From Chitinophagaceae bacterium UBA4411 (GTDB lineage Bacteria > Bacteroidota > Bacteroidia > Chitinophagales > Chitinophagaceae): a stretch of DNA of 64,000 nt. The position numbers were made by a program, and so were the translations under genes. The notes under the pieces are model-generated. The model was not told the DNA's origin. It saw only the letters and a program-made list of their open reading frames with translations, and made no database searches. The DNA lies in assembly GCA_002400415.1 (NCBI GenBank), contig DGQP01000009.1, positions 124,001-188,000 on the forward strand. Reading direction: 5' to 3'. This document shows positions 35,084 through 44,999 of this stretch, piece by piece; the stretch's first letter is position 1, and the number at the start of each line of letters is the position of its first letter.

Positions 35084-36943
35084 TTAGTGCTGTTCAGGCT
35101 GCAAACCCCAATGCTCAGGGGAACGCCATAAGGCTGATAACAGCAGCTCACGCATAAAGAAAAATTCTTTGGGCAATTTATCATACATCCGTTCAAATAA
35201 TTCTTCGTGTGATAGCAGTTCCTGTTTGCCCGGTTCCCGGTCAACAGTCATGATCTTGGCAAAATCTTCTTTGGTAAAATTTTCCAGACCAGTCCAGTCC
35301 ATGTCTTCATACCGTGGCATCCAGCCAATGGGACTTTCTACGGAAGAAGCATTACCACGAATACGATCCACAATCCATTTCAGCGGGCGGATGTTATCAC
35401 CAAAGCCTGGCCAGATGAATTGCCCGTTCTCATCTTTACGGAACCAGTTCACACCAAATATCCTGGGCGCATTCGGAAGATCACGGCCAAATTGCAACCA
35501 GTGGTTTACATAATCACCAATATGATAACCCATGAAAGGAAGCATGGCAAACGGGTCGCGGCGTACTTTACCAATTTCACCAAAGGCGGCTGCAGTCATT
35601 TCACTACCCATGGTGGTTGCAAGGTACACACCAAAATTCCAGTTGAAAGACTGATATACCAATGGTACACCGGTGCTTCTTCTTCCGCCGAAAATGAATC
35701 CTTCAATATGCACGCCATTTGGATTATCCCAATCACTGTCAATAGCAGGGTTTTGATAGGCGGGAGCTGTAAATCTTGAATTAGGATGCGCAGCAGGTTT
35801 GCCACTGTTGGGATCCCAGGGCTTGCCGTGCCAGTCAGTCAGCCCTTCAGGGATTTCTTTGGTCAGCCCTTCCCACCATACATCTTTATCGGGTGTGATG
35901 GCAACATTGGTAAAAATGGTATTGGCCTTAATGCTTTCCATTGCATTGGGATTAGTCTTGTAGTTAGTACCCGGGGCCACACCAAAATAACCTGCTTCAG
36001 GATTGATAGCGTACAGACTGCCATCATCCCCTTTATGTATCCAGGCAATATCATCACCGACGGTAGTTACTTTCCATCCGTCAAATTCTTTTGGTGGTAT
36101 GAGCATTGCAAAATTGGTTTTACCACAGGCACTGGGGAAAGCTGCTGCCACATAGGTTTTCTTTTTATCAGGTGATTCAACACCCATGATCAGCATGTGT
36201 TCGGCCAGCCAGTTTTCTTCTCTTCCCATTACGGAAGCAATGCGAAGGGCAAAACATTTTTTACCCATCAGCGCATTACCACCATATCCACTGCCATAAG
36301 AAATAATGAGTCGTTCTTCGGGGAAATGAGAAATATATTTTACATCCGGATTGCAGGGCCAGCTGTTGTCAGGTTGATTGCCCTGTAAGGGTGCACCAAC
36401 TGTATGCAAACATTTTACATAGCTTTTCCTGTGCAGGTAAGGTAATACATCCTGTCCCATGCGGGTCATGATGCGCATATTCACCACCACATACTCAGAA
36501 TCGGTGATTTGTACTCCATAACGGGCAAAGGGGGAACCAAGGGGCCCCATACAGAAAGGAATCACATATAAGGTGCGGCCTTTCATGCTTCCGGTCAGCA
36601 GCACGTGCAGTTTCTTCTTCATTTCATCCGGTGCCATCCAGTTGTTAGTAGGGCCGGCATCTTCTTTACGGCGGCTGCAGATAAAGGTTTTGTCTTCTAC
36701 TCTTGCCACGTCACTCGGGTCGCTGAAGCAGGCAAAGCTGTTCGGACGTTTTTCAGGGTTCAATGCGATAAAGGTTCCTTTCTTTACCAATAACTGGCAG
36801 AGAGAGTCATATTCCTGTTGGGAGCCATCGCACCAGTGAACGGAATCTGCTTCGCTTAAAGCGGCAATTTGTTTGACCCATGTTTCGAGTTCGGCCCGTG
36901 CGGGTGCAGCTTCCACTGCAAAAAAGTTGGATTGTTGTAACAT
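35084..36943 (-). CDS. pckG: Phosphoenolpyruvate carboxykinase (GTP)
   Basis: A 619-residue enzyme with the GTP-PEPCK landmarks: ASGYGGNAL-like GSGYGGNALMGKKC, the P-loop region FPSACGKTNFAMLIPP, the metal site VGDDIAWI, GTNYKTNPNAM and FGGRRSTGVPLVYQSF. It converts oxaloacetate and GTP to PEP, the first step of gluconeogenesis, in the cytosol. Length is normal for the GTP class. Monocistronic. Confidence 0.96.
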   Translation of the reverse strand: MLQQSNFFAVEAAPARAELETWVKQIAALSEADSVHWCDGSQQEYDSLCQLLVKKGTFIALNPEKRPNSFACFSDPSDVARVEDKTFICSRRKEDAGPTNNWMAPDEMKKKLHVLLTGSMKGRTLYVIPFCMGPLGSPFARYGVQITDSEYVVVNMRIMTRMGQDVLPYLHRKSYVKCLHTVGAPLQGNQPDNSWPCNPDVKYISHFPEERLIISYGSGYGGNALMGKKCFALRIASVMGREENWLAEHMLIMGVESPDKKKTYVAAAFPSACGKTNFAMLIPPKEFDGWKVTTVGDDIAWIHKGDDGSLYAINPEAGYFGVAPGTNYKTNPNAMESIKANTIFTNVAITPDKDVWWEGLTKEIPEGLTDWHGKPWDPNSGKPAAHPNSRFTAPAYQNPAIDSDWDNPNGVHIEGFIFGGRRSTGVPLVYQSFNWNFGVYLATTMGSEMTAAAFGEIGKVRRDPFAMLPFMGYHIGDYVNHWLQFGRDLPNAPRIFGVNWFRKDENGQFIWPGFGDNIRPLKWIVDRIRGNASSVESPIGWMPRYEDMDWTGLENFTKEDFAKIMTVDREPGKQELLSHEELFERMYDKLPKEFFFMRELLLSALWRSPEHWGLQPEQH

Positions 36944-37133
36944 AAAATAATTCTTTAAATAGAAATGGAATGTACTAAAAGGCGGGCAATCGTCAGACTG
37001 AATTATTGAATGATCATTTCAGTACTGTAAAAGTGGAAAAAGGGACCCTGTAAAGTGCTGCTTACGGTCACCCGTATGTATGATTTTAATTAGCAAAATA
37101 AGGACCAGCTGACACAAGGCTGACAATTCGGCT

Positions 37134-38360
37134 TTATGCTATAACGGGATCTTTTTTCTTTTGAAAAATCAGAAATGCAATAACAGCACTTGTTAGCATA
37201 AATAATGCACCCAGAAGAAAAGATACCCCCGGGAAATAGAACGGGGCCTTTTCGCTGGTGAAATACGTGAAGAGATTATTCATGATCAACGGGCCAACAA
37301 TAGTGCTGAGACTCATCAGGCTGGTCAATGCTCCCTGTAATTGCCCCTGCTGGTTCGGGGCCACATAGGTGGCAATAGTAGCCTGCAGGGAAGGATTGGC
37401 AATACCCCCCAGGCAGTAAGGAATAAGAAAGGCAAACATCATCCATGTTTGCGAGGCAAAAGCAAATAAGAGGAGACCCAGTGTATATAGTAGCAGTCCT
37501 GCATAAATGCTATATGTATTGCCAATCTTTGGATTGATTACCCTTGTTAATCCTGCCTGTACCGCACCCACTAATACACCCACAACTGCCAGCGACAGCC
37601 CTACCATGCTTTCTTTCCATCCAAAACGATGTATTGTAAAAAAACTCCAGTTGCCCTGTACTGCCTGCGAGGCCAGGTAGATCAGGAAAAAACAAAGAGC
37701 CATTTTACCAATCCCGGGAGTATGCAGTAAGAACTGCAGGGAACCAAAAGGATTCGCTTTTTTCCATTCAAAAGCCCGGCGGTTTTCCTGTGGCAAAGAT
37801 TCGGGTAAAACGAAATAACCATATAAGGTATTCAGCAGGCATAAAATTGCAGCCGCATAAAAAGGAGCCCGGGTGCCCCAACCTGCCAGCAGCCCTCCCA
37901 AAGCAGGTCCGATTACAAAACCAAGCCCGAATGCAGCGCCGATCATTCCAAAATTTTTGGCTCTTGTTTCAACCGTGCTGATATCAGCAATATAAGCTGC
38001 CGCAGTAGTAAAGCTGGCGCCCGTGATACCGGCAATCACCCGTCCAACGAATAGCCATCCGTAATCAGGAGCCAGGGCTAATATGATATAATCAATGCCA
38101 AAACCCAATAGTGAAAAAAGGAGCACCGGCCTTCTCCCGTATTTATCACTCAGGTTACCAATAACGGGTGCAAACAAAAACTGGGTAATGGCAAATGAAG
38201 AAAGCAGTAACCCGCCATAAGCGCTGGCCTCATTAATGGAAATATGTTTCAGCTCGGCGATCAGCCTGGGCATTACCGGGATGATCAGACCCCAACCCAT
38301 CACATCAACCAGGAGGGTGATAAAAATAAACCCGATAGCAGCTTTACGATTTGTTGCCAT
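37134..38360 (-). CDS. TetA-like MFS drug:proton antiporter
   Basis: A 408-residue, 12-helix MFS protein with motif A in loop 2-3 (GNLSDKYGRRPVLLFSLLG) and the motif-C-like LGFVIGPALGG. The opening LLVDVMGWGLIIPVMPRL is diagnostic for the Tet(A) branch. It probably exports hydrophobic drugs. Tetracycline resistance itself is not proven, since chromosomal homologs are common in Bacteroidota. No TetR regulator is adjacent. Confidence 0.85.
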   Translation of the reverse strand: MATNRKAAIGFIFITLLVDVMGWGLIIPVMPRLIAELKHISINEASAYGGLLLSSFAITQFLFAPVIGNLSDKYGRRPVLLFSLLGFGIDYIILALAPDYGWLFVGRVIAGITGASFTTAAAYIADISTVETRAKNFGMIGAAFGLGFVIGPALGGLLAGWGTRAPFYAAAILCLLNTLYGYFVLPESLPQENRRAFEWKKANPFGSLQFLLHTPGIGKMALCFFLIYLASQAVQGNWSFFTIHRFGWKESMVGLSLAVVGVLVGAVQAGLTRVINPKIGNTYSIYAGLLLYTLGLLLFAFASQTWMMFAFLIPYCLGGIANPSLQATIATYVAPNQQGQLQGALTSLMSLSTIVGPLIMNNLFTYFTSEKAPFYFPGVSFLLGALFMLTSAVIAFLIFQKKKDPVIA

Positions 38361-38477
38361 GTATTAAAAATAAGAATTGCCGGCAAGCTGACCGATTTTA
38401 ATTAAAAACTAATCTGTCAGGAGAGAGGCAGCATGATTTTGCTGATTAAATAATTAACAAATTGCAGGTCAATTTAA

Positions 38478-38509
38478 CTAACCGGCCTGTTAACTTTGAG
38501 GCCGGTTAG
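38478..38509 (+). promoter_or_regulatory. -7 element inside an 11-bp perfect inverted repeat
   Basis: Arms CTAACCGGCCT (38478-38488) and AGGCCGGTTAG (38499-38509) enclose GTTAACTTTG, whose TAACTTTG fits the Bacteroidota -7 consensus TAnnTTTG. No good -33 TTG was found at the usual 19-21 base spacing. It lies 54 bases before the OmpA-family gene and is a candidate operator/promoter. Confidence 0.5.
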
Positions 38510-38562
38510 GGCAGACCAAAAACCTGTAATCAAATTCATTCTTTCACTTAAAAGCAAGTTGT

Positions 38563-39462
38563 ATGAAATTAAACCTGATAATGGTAGCCGCGGCTTCCTC
38601 TCTTTTATTGTTCTCTTGTGTCAGCAGTAAAAAATTCAAAACGGCACAGGCAGAAATACAAACCCTTCAATCAAAACAAACACAGTTGCAGGGCGACCTG
38701 AATAATTGTAATGATGCAAAGGCAGAATTAAACAGGCAGAAAGCATCCCTGGAAGGAGATAATGCAAGTCTTACTAACAAGATCAGTGACCTGAATAAGC
38801 AAATTGATTTCCTGAAAGCAAACAATACATCTGCACTGAGACAGCTTGAAGATCTTTCCGTGATCTCCGCTTCACAGGCAGAAAGTATCAGGAAGTCTAT
38901 GGAGAATATAGGCGCTAAAGATGCTTATATACAAACATTGCAGCAGCAAATGGCGCATAAAGATTCATTGAATATGGCATTAGTGATGAACCTGAAAGGA
39001 GCTGTTGGTAATATGGATGACCAGGATATCAACATCAAAGTAGATAAAGGAGTGGTATATATTGATATTTCCGACAAACTTCTTTTCAAAAGCGGAAAAT
39101 ACGAAGTGACCAGCCAGGCAAAGACAGTATTGGGTAAAGTGGCAGCAGTATTAAAAAACCAGCCTGATATTGAATTTATGGTGGAAGGGCATACCGATAA
39201 TGTACCTTATACTGGCGGGGGAGTATTGGCGGATAACTGGGACCTGAGTGTGAAAAGAGCCACAACCATTGTAAAGATCTTACAAAAGCAATATGGCCTC
39301 GATCCGGCCAAGATGGCCGCAGCCGGTCGTGGTGAGTATAAGCCTGTTGCTGATAACAATACCAAAGAGGGTAAAGCAGCAAACCGCAGAACGAGGATTG
39401 TGATATTACCCCAACTCGACCAATTCTTCAAACTGCTGGAACCTTCTGGTAACGGCGGGTAA
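38563..39462 (+). CDS. OmpA-family peptidoglycan-binding lipoprotein
   Basis: A 299-residue protein with a lipoprotein signal (LLLFSCVSS) and a long coiled coil (about 25-140, with many Q, K, E and L). The C-terminal OmpA domain (about 160-290) has the peptidoglycan-contact motif EGHTDNVPY and LSVKRATTIVKIL, AAGRGEYKPVADN, NRRTRIVI. It should tether the outer membrane to the wall. Monocistronic, with a terminator downstream. Confidence 0.92.
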   Translation: MKLNLIMVAAASSLLLFSCVSSKKFKTAQAEIQTLQSKQTQLQGDLNNCNDAKAELNRQKASLEGDNASLTNKISDLNKQIDFLKANNTSALRQLEDLSVISASQAESIRKSMENIGAKDAYIQTLQQQMAHKDSLNMALVMNLKGAVGNMDDQDINIKVDKGVVYIDISDKLLFKSGKYEVTSQAKTVLGKVAAVLKNQPDIEFMVEGHTDNVPYTGGGVLADNWDLSVKRATTIVKILQKQYGLDPAKMAAAGRGEYKPVADNNTKEGKAANRRTRIVILPQLDQFFKLLEPSGNGG

Positions 39463-39484
39463 TACAGGATTGATAGTAAGGAGT

Positions 39485-39526
39485 AAAATAAAATGTCATC
39501 GCTGTAAAGTGATGACATTTTATTTT
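39485..39526. terminator. Bidirectional intrinsic terminator
   Basis: Long stem AAAATAAAATGTCATC/GATGACATTTTATTTT with a short loop. The A-rich left and T-rich right ends serve the OmpA gene (+) and the convergent antiporter gene (-). Confidence 0.8.
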
Positions 39527-39531
39527 TGGTT

Positions 39532-41130
39532 CTATCCGTTCAGTCTTGCTTCTTCCAGGTCAAGCTCCCATTCACGGTCCCGGATTAATTCTTCACTGTA
39601 TTCCCCTTTGTGCCGCACATAGTTCAATTCTCTCCGCCGGATATGGACCAGCTCTAATAACATTTGCCGGTAATGAGGTAAAAATAAAGCCGCCTGATCT
39701 TCTGATTCATCTGTTTCCAGCTTTCGTTTGGTTATCTCTATCATTCTTTCATACCGGTCTCTTACTCTTTTATAGGTTTCATGATTTTGTGTTTCTTCCG
39801 GGTAGTTCGTATCCAAATACGAAAGTACCGATTCGGCCAGCCGGATTCTTAATGCTAAGGCCTGTAGTTTTTCAGACTCTTTTTCATTTACCTCAATCTT
39901 TAAAATACGGATCAGCGGTTTCAGGCTCAATCCCTGCAGAACCAGTGTAAAGAGAATTACTACAAAGGTGATGAACAAAATCAGATTCCGGTGCGGGAAG
40001 GCTTCATTACCAGATAAGGTCAGCGGAACTGCCAGTGCAGATGCAAGTGAAACAACGCCACGCATGCCGCTCCAGGCTACTAATACTACTGTTTTCCAGC
40101 TTAGCGGCCCCTCGTTAATACGGATGTGTTTAAATAACCATCTTGGTATATAAGCGCCGGGAAAGACCCAGATGATACGAATAATGATAGTGAGCAGGCT
40201 GATGACTACAGCGTACAAAATGGCTTCGCCGGTTGAATAGTTACCCAAACCATCTATAATAACAGGCAATTGTAAACCAATAAGAATAAACACAAACCCG
40301 TTTAGCAGGAATACAAGAGTATCCCATAGCCCGTTGATAGATAAACGGGATTCATACGTGAACATCTCATTAGAGTGAAACGATAAAAATAAACCCCCGC
40401 TCACCACAGATAGTACCCCCGAAAAATGAAAATGTTCAGCGGCAATATACATGATAAAGGGTGTGATAAGGGTTAGTGCTGCATCAATACTGGCTGTAGT
40501 GGGAAAGAAACGGTGGATAATATAAACGAGATAAGCAATGGCTACGCCAATGGCAATACCCATAAATACCACAAGTATAAAATCCTGGGCGGCATGCCCC
40601 AAATGAAACTGGCCCGTGATAATGGCAGCAAGCGCAAAACGAAATACGATCAAACTGGATGCATCATTTACCAGGCTTTCCCCTTCCAGGATTGTAACCA
40701 CCCGTTTGGGTACTTTTAACCCCTGCAGGACAGAGGTTGCAGCAACAGCATCAGGTGGTGAAATAATGCCACCCAACAAAAAGCCATAGGCTAATGGAAA
40801 ATCAGGAATAATTGCATGTGAGACAAAAGCTACGGCAGCTGAGGTAAATATAACCAAACCGAAAGCCAGCAGGCTGATGGGCCGTTTCATTTTCCAGAAA
40901 TCACTCCAGGAAGTATTCCAGGCTGCGGCATATAATAAAGGAGGCAAAAAGATGAGGAAAACAAGATCCGGGTGTAAACTAATAGACGGAATACCCGGGA
41001 CCAGGCTGATCAGCAACCCGCTGATGACCAAAAGTATCGGGTAAGAGACCTTTAGCTTCTCGCTCAGCATAACAAGAAAAGCGATACCAAAAAATAATGA
41101 AATGACCAGTAAGAGATTATCCTGTAGCAT
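39532..41130 (-). CDS. Na+/H+ antiporter (CPA1/NhaP type)
   Basis: A 532-residue protein with about 12 membrane segments. It has the ion-site motif GGIISPPDAVAATSVL and the following EGESLVNDASSLIVF, WSGMRGVVSLASALAVPL, and a cytoplasmic C-terminal tail of about 120 charged residues. The SPPDA and NDA motifs carry the acidic residues needed for cation exchange. It moves Na+ (or K+) out against protons. Confidence 0.93.
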   Translation of the reverse strand: MLQDNLLLVISLFFGIAFLVMLSEKLKVSYPILLVISGLLISLVPGIPSISLHPDLVFLIFLPPLLYAAAWNTSWSDFWKMKRPISLLAFGLVIFTSAAVAFVSHAIIPDFPLAYGFLLGGIISPPDAVAATSVLQGLKVPKRVVTILEGESLVNDASSLIVFRFALAAIITGQFHLGHAAQDFILVVFMGIAIGVAIAYLVYIIHRFFPTTASIDAALTLITPFIMYIAAEHFHFSGVLSVVSGGLFLSFHSNEMFTYESRLSINGLWDTLVFLLNGFVFILIGLQLPVIIDGLGNYSTGEAILYAVVISLLTIIIRIIWVFPGAYIPRWLFKHIRINEGPLSWKTVVLVAWSGMRGVVSLASALAVPLTLSGNEAFPHRNLILFITFVVILFTLVLQGLSLKPLIRILKIEVNEKESEKLQALALRIRLAESVLSYLDTNYPEETQNHETYKRVRDRYERMIEITKRKLETDESEDQAALFLPHYRQMLLELVHIRRRELNYVRHKGEYSEELIRDREWELDLEEARLNG

Positions 41131-41205
41131 AGACTTCTAAAATAGGATATTTATAGAACAGATAATGCCAGACCTTGTTTGAAGAACCGGCCTCAAAGGA
41201 ACTAC

Positions 41206-42054
41206 TTACCGGTGTAAGGTCTTCAGCAACTCCAGATGGGGCTGCAGATTTTTCAACGTATTTTTTTGCAGGAACTGCTTCAGGTGTTTATAGAAATGAC
41301 TATGATCGTAATAGTTATACAAAGAATAATGGAAATCACCGGGAGAACTGGCAAGATGCGCTGTGGCTTTGCGGATCCGCATCACCTGTAAAGCCTGCTT
41401 ACTGCTGATGCCGGTGCAGGCTTCGAAGTAGCGTTGCAGGGTGCGAACCGATAGCTTATAGCGGGCGGCTGATTTTTCCAATGAAACAGTAAAATCATTT
41501 TGCCGGATACAGCGTTCCATAATAGCGCTGACAATATTAACCTGTTGTAAAGACCCCGTATGCTTATTCAACAGGCTGGTAAAATATGCAGATACCATAC
41601 CTGTTCGTTCAGTAAAAGACCCTGTTTTTTTGATCCTGTTAATGATAAATGGATCCAGTAAATAACTGAGGGGGTAGATATAGCTTTTGTATTCTGCAAA
41701 ATTGATTTTCTTTTCATAAAGAACCGGTGAAACACGGAACTTGATACCGAATAAGTGATTTCCCGGTTTATGAAAGCACTCTATCGCATTATATCGGGGC
41801 AGGAAGCAGTCGGTTTTCATGCTGAATTTTTTATCAGCTACCTGCATAATAAACGGGGTACCCAGGTTAATGATATAGGTGTAACCAATATTCGGAAACT
41901 GAGCATCAGAAAACCCCTTTGGGTATTCCTTCCACAGGGCATCAAATTTGGTTTCCCAGAAAAAATCAATGAAATGATTCAGTGCTGCGGGAGGCGGCAC
42001 CCGGTGATAGTTTGTTTCGAAATGGTCAGTATGAAAAAATTCGATGTGCTGCAC
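41206..42054 (-). CDS. AraC-family transcriptional regulator
   Basis: A 282-residue protein. It opens with an N-terminal beta-rich domain of the DUF6597 type (YHRVPPPAALNHFIDFFWETKF). The C-terminal AraC HTH has KSAARYKLSVRTLQRYFEACTGISSKQALQVMRIRKA. A GTG start at 42052-42054 is assumed because no ATG occurs nearby. The effector and targets are unknown. It stands alone downstream of the cytochrome operon. Confidence 0.85.
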   Translation of the reverse strand: MQHIEFFHTDHFETNYHRVPPPAALNHFIDFFWETKFDALWKEYPKGFSDAQFPNIGYTYIINLGTPFIMQVADKKFSMKTDCFLPRYNAIECFHKPGNHLFGIKFRVSPVLYEKKINFAEYKSYIYPLSYLLDPFIINRIKKTGSFTERTGMVSAYFTSLLNKHTGSLQQVNIVSAIMERCIRQNDFTVSLEKSAARYKLSVRTLQRYFEACTGISSKQALQVMRIRKATAHLASSPGDFHYSLYNYYDHSHFYKHLKQFLQKNTLKNLQPHLELLKTLHR

Positions 42055-42144
42055 TGAAAATAAACAGGTATAAATATAACCTGTGTAATCGCAGGCAACA
42101 TCCTAAAATACATGTGCGGTTGACAACAGGGTGGAGCAGGAATA

Positions 42145-42173
42145 AAAAAACCACCCCGGAGGAGTGGTTTTTT
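42145..42173. terminator. Intrinsic terminator of the cytochrome/NrfD operon
   Basis: Arms AAAAAACCAC (42145-42154) and GTGGTTTTTT (42164-42173) with a 9-base loop, directly after the cytochrome c stop. It is symmetric and so also bidirectional. Confidence 0.8.
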
Positions 42174-42188
42174 GAGCTAAAATCTTTT

Positions 42189-42599
42189 TTATTTTAAAGT
42201 CCTCATATAATTTACAATTGCCCATATATCATTTGCATCAGGAATTTTCTTCTTATAAGAGGGCATATCTTTACGTCCTTCTGATGTTTTATAGAAAATT
42301 GCTCCATCAGTCTGTGATTGGAAAGAGGATTTTGTAAAATCACCGCAATCTGTATCCAGCTGGGAAGCTTTGGGGCCATCACCCTTACCTTTTGTACCAT
42401 GACAGGATTTGCAATGCTGGTTATAGAGGGTTTTGCCATCATTGATCGATTCTGCATTTCCTTTCAGCGGGTTGGCTTTGTTTTTAGCTGCGTCAGGAAC
42501 AGGCCAGGGATCCTGGGAGCTGTTTTTGGGTACAAAGGCCAGTAAACCGATAGCAAAAAAACCAGCTATCATGACAGTTACATTTTTTTTCATTTTCAT
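42189..42599 (-). CDS. Class I monohaem cytochrome c
   Basis: A 136-residue exported protein: signal peptide (about 1-22), then one CKSCH haem motif (near residue 66), GKGDGPKAS, and the axial Met in MPSYKKKI. It is a periplasmic electron carrier. It is the last gene of a - strand operon with an NrfD-type membrane subunit and a Tat ferredoxin, so it is likely the electron donor or acceptor of that complex. Confidence 0.92.
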   Translation of the reverse strand: MKMKKNVTVMIAGFFAIGLLAFVPKNSSQDPWPVPDAAKNKANPLKGNAESINDGKTLYNQHCKSCHGTKGKGDGPKASQLDTDCGDFTKSSFQSQTDGAIFYKTSEGRKDMPSYKKKIPDANDIWAIVNYMRTLK

Positions 42600-42626
42600 T
42601 GATTTTGCTTTTTAGATAGAGTTATA

Positions 42627-43577
42627 CTATGAGTTGGTTGCATGTGGTTGTTCTTTTCTTAACCGGAATAATTCGTAGACAATTACAATGTAATGCCCCC
42701 AAACTGCGAGCATCAAGATAATAAAAGTGATCAACATCCACAAAGGGGGGTGTGAACTCCACAGAGCCCTTGGCTGATCTTCAATTTTATCTGATACGGG
42801 TACTCCCCATTGCTGAACAACGGAAGCCTCCAGGTTGCCATAAGTCTCATTTTCATCCAGCCGGACCAGCAGGGTGATGTTCCCCCTGGCATCCCCGGGC
42901 AGATTATTAGCCACTTCAGTACTGCCTTCACCATTTTCATCGGTGGTTATTTCACCGATTTTCAGCGGATTGAAGGATCGCTTAACAAAAATACCTAACG
43001 CGGCCTGGGGCACAGGTGTTTCTTCACCGGTAGCAAGGTCAACCAGTTTTGCCTGTACCGAATACAGTGAATCCTCTTTTACAGGGGTGATTGTCAGTAA
43101 AGCCCGTTTAACAGTAACTTCTGCTTCGGAGCTTTCCATTTTTTTAACCGGGCCCAGTACAGTTTTAAAATGAATCATCCCCTCTTTGCTGGTTGCAACC
43201 TGTTCTGCTTTTACATTAAAAACGGCCTGGCCATTCCTGTCGGTAATTACAGAACCAAGTTCCTGGTCCGCAGAGTCAGTAACCTGGAAGATATTTACCT
43301 TAAGACCATACATTTTCCGCATCTTTTTTTCAATCTTGGCCTTCACAGAAATTTTGAGGTCTACAGATTTATCACTTTTCTGAATGCTGATCAATTCCAC
43401 GGATGGAGATATCAATTCTTCTTCAACTACAGGAGCTTCTGCTGCGGGCTGTTGTGTTGTGCTGTCAGTTTGTGCAATAGCCGGGGAAGCAAACAATAAG
43501 CACAGAATGAATCCTGCAAACAAAAACAGTTGCCTGGTCAATCCGGGGCTGGTTGTGTTAGTTATTTCTTGTTTCAT
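42627..43577 (-). CDS. Membrane-anchored beta-rich protein of the NrfD complex operon
   Basis: The start is taken at ATG 43577, not the longer TTG-type frame, because it gives a clean signal sequence (LFLFAGFILCLLFASPAIAQ). Two beta-sandwich-like domains follow (GSVITDRNGQAVFNV and GEITTDENGEGSTEV are matching strand patterns). One C-terminal membrane segment (WMLITFIILMLAVWGHYIVIVY) ends it. No family is recognised. The location between nrfD and the cytochrome gene suggests a scaffold or accessory subunit of the same membrane complex. Confidence 0.75.
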   Translation of the reverse strand: MKQEITNTTSPGLTRQLFLFAGFILCLLFASPAIAQTDSTTQQPAAEAPVVEEELISPSVELISIQKSDKSVDLKISVKAKIEKKMRKMYGLKVNIFQVTDSADQELGSVITDRNGQAVFNVKAEQVATSKEGMIHFKTVLGPVKKMESSEAEVTVKRALLTITPVKEDSLYSVQAKLVDLATGEETPVPQAALGIFVKRSFNPLKIGEITTDENGEGSTEVANNLPGDARGNITLLVRLDENETYGNLEASVVQQWGVPVSDKIEDQPRALWSSHPPLWMLITFIILMLAVWGHYIVIVYELFRLRKEQPHATNS

Positions 43578-43617
43578 ATAATATCTTTTTGGCAGGTTGT
43601 ACTTTCCTGATTTTTTC

Positions 43618-44958
43618 TTAATGATGTTCGTGCTGCAACTGGTGCTGTTCATGATGTGTATGTGTATCTTCTAAACCTGAAACAGGTACTACGGTCACAA
43701 ATTTTGACATTACAGTAAAGAACAACAGGAAAGTGGCAATACCGGCAATAGTTAGTGCCCATTCAGGCCAGGTGGCTGTATATTTCACATATTCTGCTCT
43801 TGTATCCTGCATGGGTAATAAAGTGGTTTCCAGTGTGGGGACAATGATCAGGTAACGTTTTACCCACATGGCTATTACCATAATGAATGCCACAAGTGTA
43901 ATGGGGCCGGGTTTGCGGGTGGCGGGAAAAGCTACAATAGCTATCGGCAGCACGATACCGGCAAAATTGGCGAAGAACGTCCACCAGCCATATTCACCGG
44001 GGCTGAATAGTTTATGGATCAGTTCACTGTCCCATTTTTCAGAGCCGAACCAGCTGGTAAAATATTCTGAGAAAGTAAAATAACCGTAACCGGCTGCCAG
44101 GACCAGCATGATATACCCGAGGTATTTAAAATGCCGGTCAGTAAAATAATAATCCAGCTTATACATTTTCCGGTAAAACCACATGGCTACGATCAGCAGA
44201 CCACAACCAGAATACACAGCTCCCAAAACAAAGTAAGGGCCGAAGATGGTGCTGTGCCATCCGGGTCTTAACGTCATACCGAAAATCCAGGAAAGAATAG
44301 AAGCCACCACAATTGACAGCGGGATCATAATAATTGCCATCAGGTTCTGGGAAATCAGTAAGTGCCTTTTTTGGCTGGCTGCTCCCCGGTAACCTAATGC
44401 CAGTATATTATACAGCTTTTGTTTCCATTTCGGAATATTCAGTTTTGCGTCACGGTACACAGAAAAATCCTTGATCAGTGCCAGGTAAAGGAACAAAACA
44501 CTCCCGGCAAAAAAGGTAACAACAGCCATCACATCCCAGGTAAGCGGGGATTGTATTCTCGGGTAAATGAATAAATGGTGCATCCTGTCAAACCGGCCGA
44601 CACATAACAGAATGAAAATCGGCCCGACAATCACTGAAATAAGCGTCATGAACTGGGCAAGCCTTACAATAGGTTTACCCCAGGTTACCTTGGATAAATG
44701 AAGTATGCCGGCAATGATGGCGCCCGCATAGCTTAGACCGATAAAAAAGATAAAATTTACAATGAACAAACCCCAAACCACATTATCTCTCATGCCGGTT
44801 ACTACGTGGCCTTTGGTTATTTGCAGGTACAGGGCATACAATCCTGCCAGGATACAGAGACAATAAAAGATCGTCCAACCCCATGCTCTTTTACCATAGG
44901 TTTCGATATTCTTGCGTTGATAATCGAAAGCTTCTTTTTGATATGTATTGAGTTCCAT
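43618..44958 (-). CDS. NrfD/PsrC-type integral membrane subunit
   Basis: A 446-residue protein with about 9-10 membrane segments, GLSYAGAIIAGILHL, and a His-rich tail (THTHHEQHQLQHEHH). It resembles the NrfD/PsrC/ActC family, which oxidises or reduces quinol next to a ferredoxin subunit. The ferredoxin gene is 41 bases upstream, consistent with a membrane quinol-linked electron-transfer complex. The metal-binding look of the C-terminal histidines is unexplained. Confidence 0.88.
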   Translation of the reverse strand: MELNTYQKEAFDYQRKNIETYGKRAWGWTIFYCLCILAGLYALYLQITKGHVVTGMRDNVVWGLFIVNFIFFIGLSYAGAIIAGILHLSKVTWGKPIVRLAQFMTLISVIVGPIFILLCVGRFDRMHHLFIYPRIQSPLTWDVMAVVTFFAGSVLFLYLALIKDFSVYRDAKLNIPKWKQKLYNILALGYRGAASQKRHLLISQNLMAIIMIPLSIVVASILSWIFGMTLRPGWHSTIFGPYFVLGAVYSGCGLLIVAMWFYRKMYKLDYYFTDRHFKYLGYIMLVLAAGYGYFTFSEYFTSWFGSEKWDSELIHKLFSPGEYGWWTFFANFAGIVLPIAIVAFPATRKPGPITLVAFIMVIAMWVKRYLIIVPTLETTLLPMQDTRAEYVKYTATWPEWALTIAGIATFLLFFTVMSKFVTVVPVSGLEDTHTHHEQHQLQHEHH

Positions 44959-44999
44959 AATTTAATTATTCATTGAGAAAGTTGAAGAATGGGGTTTGC

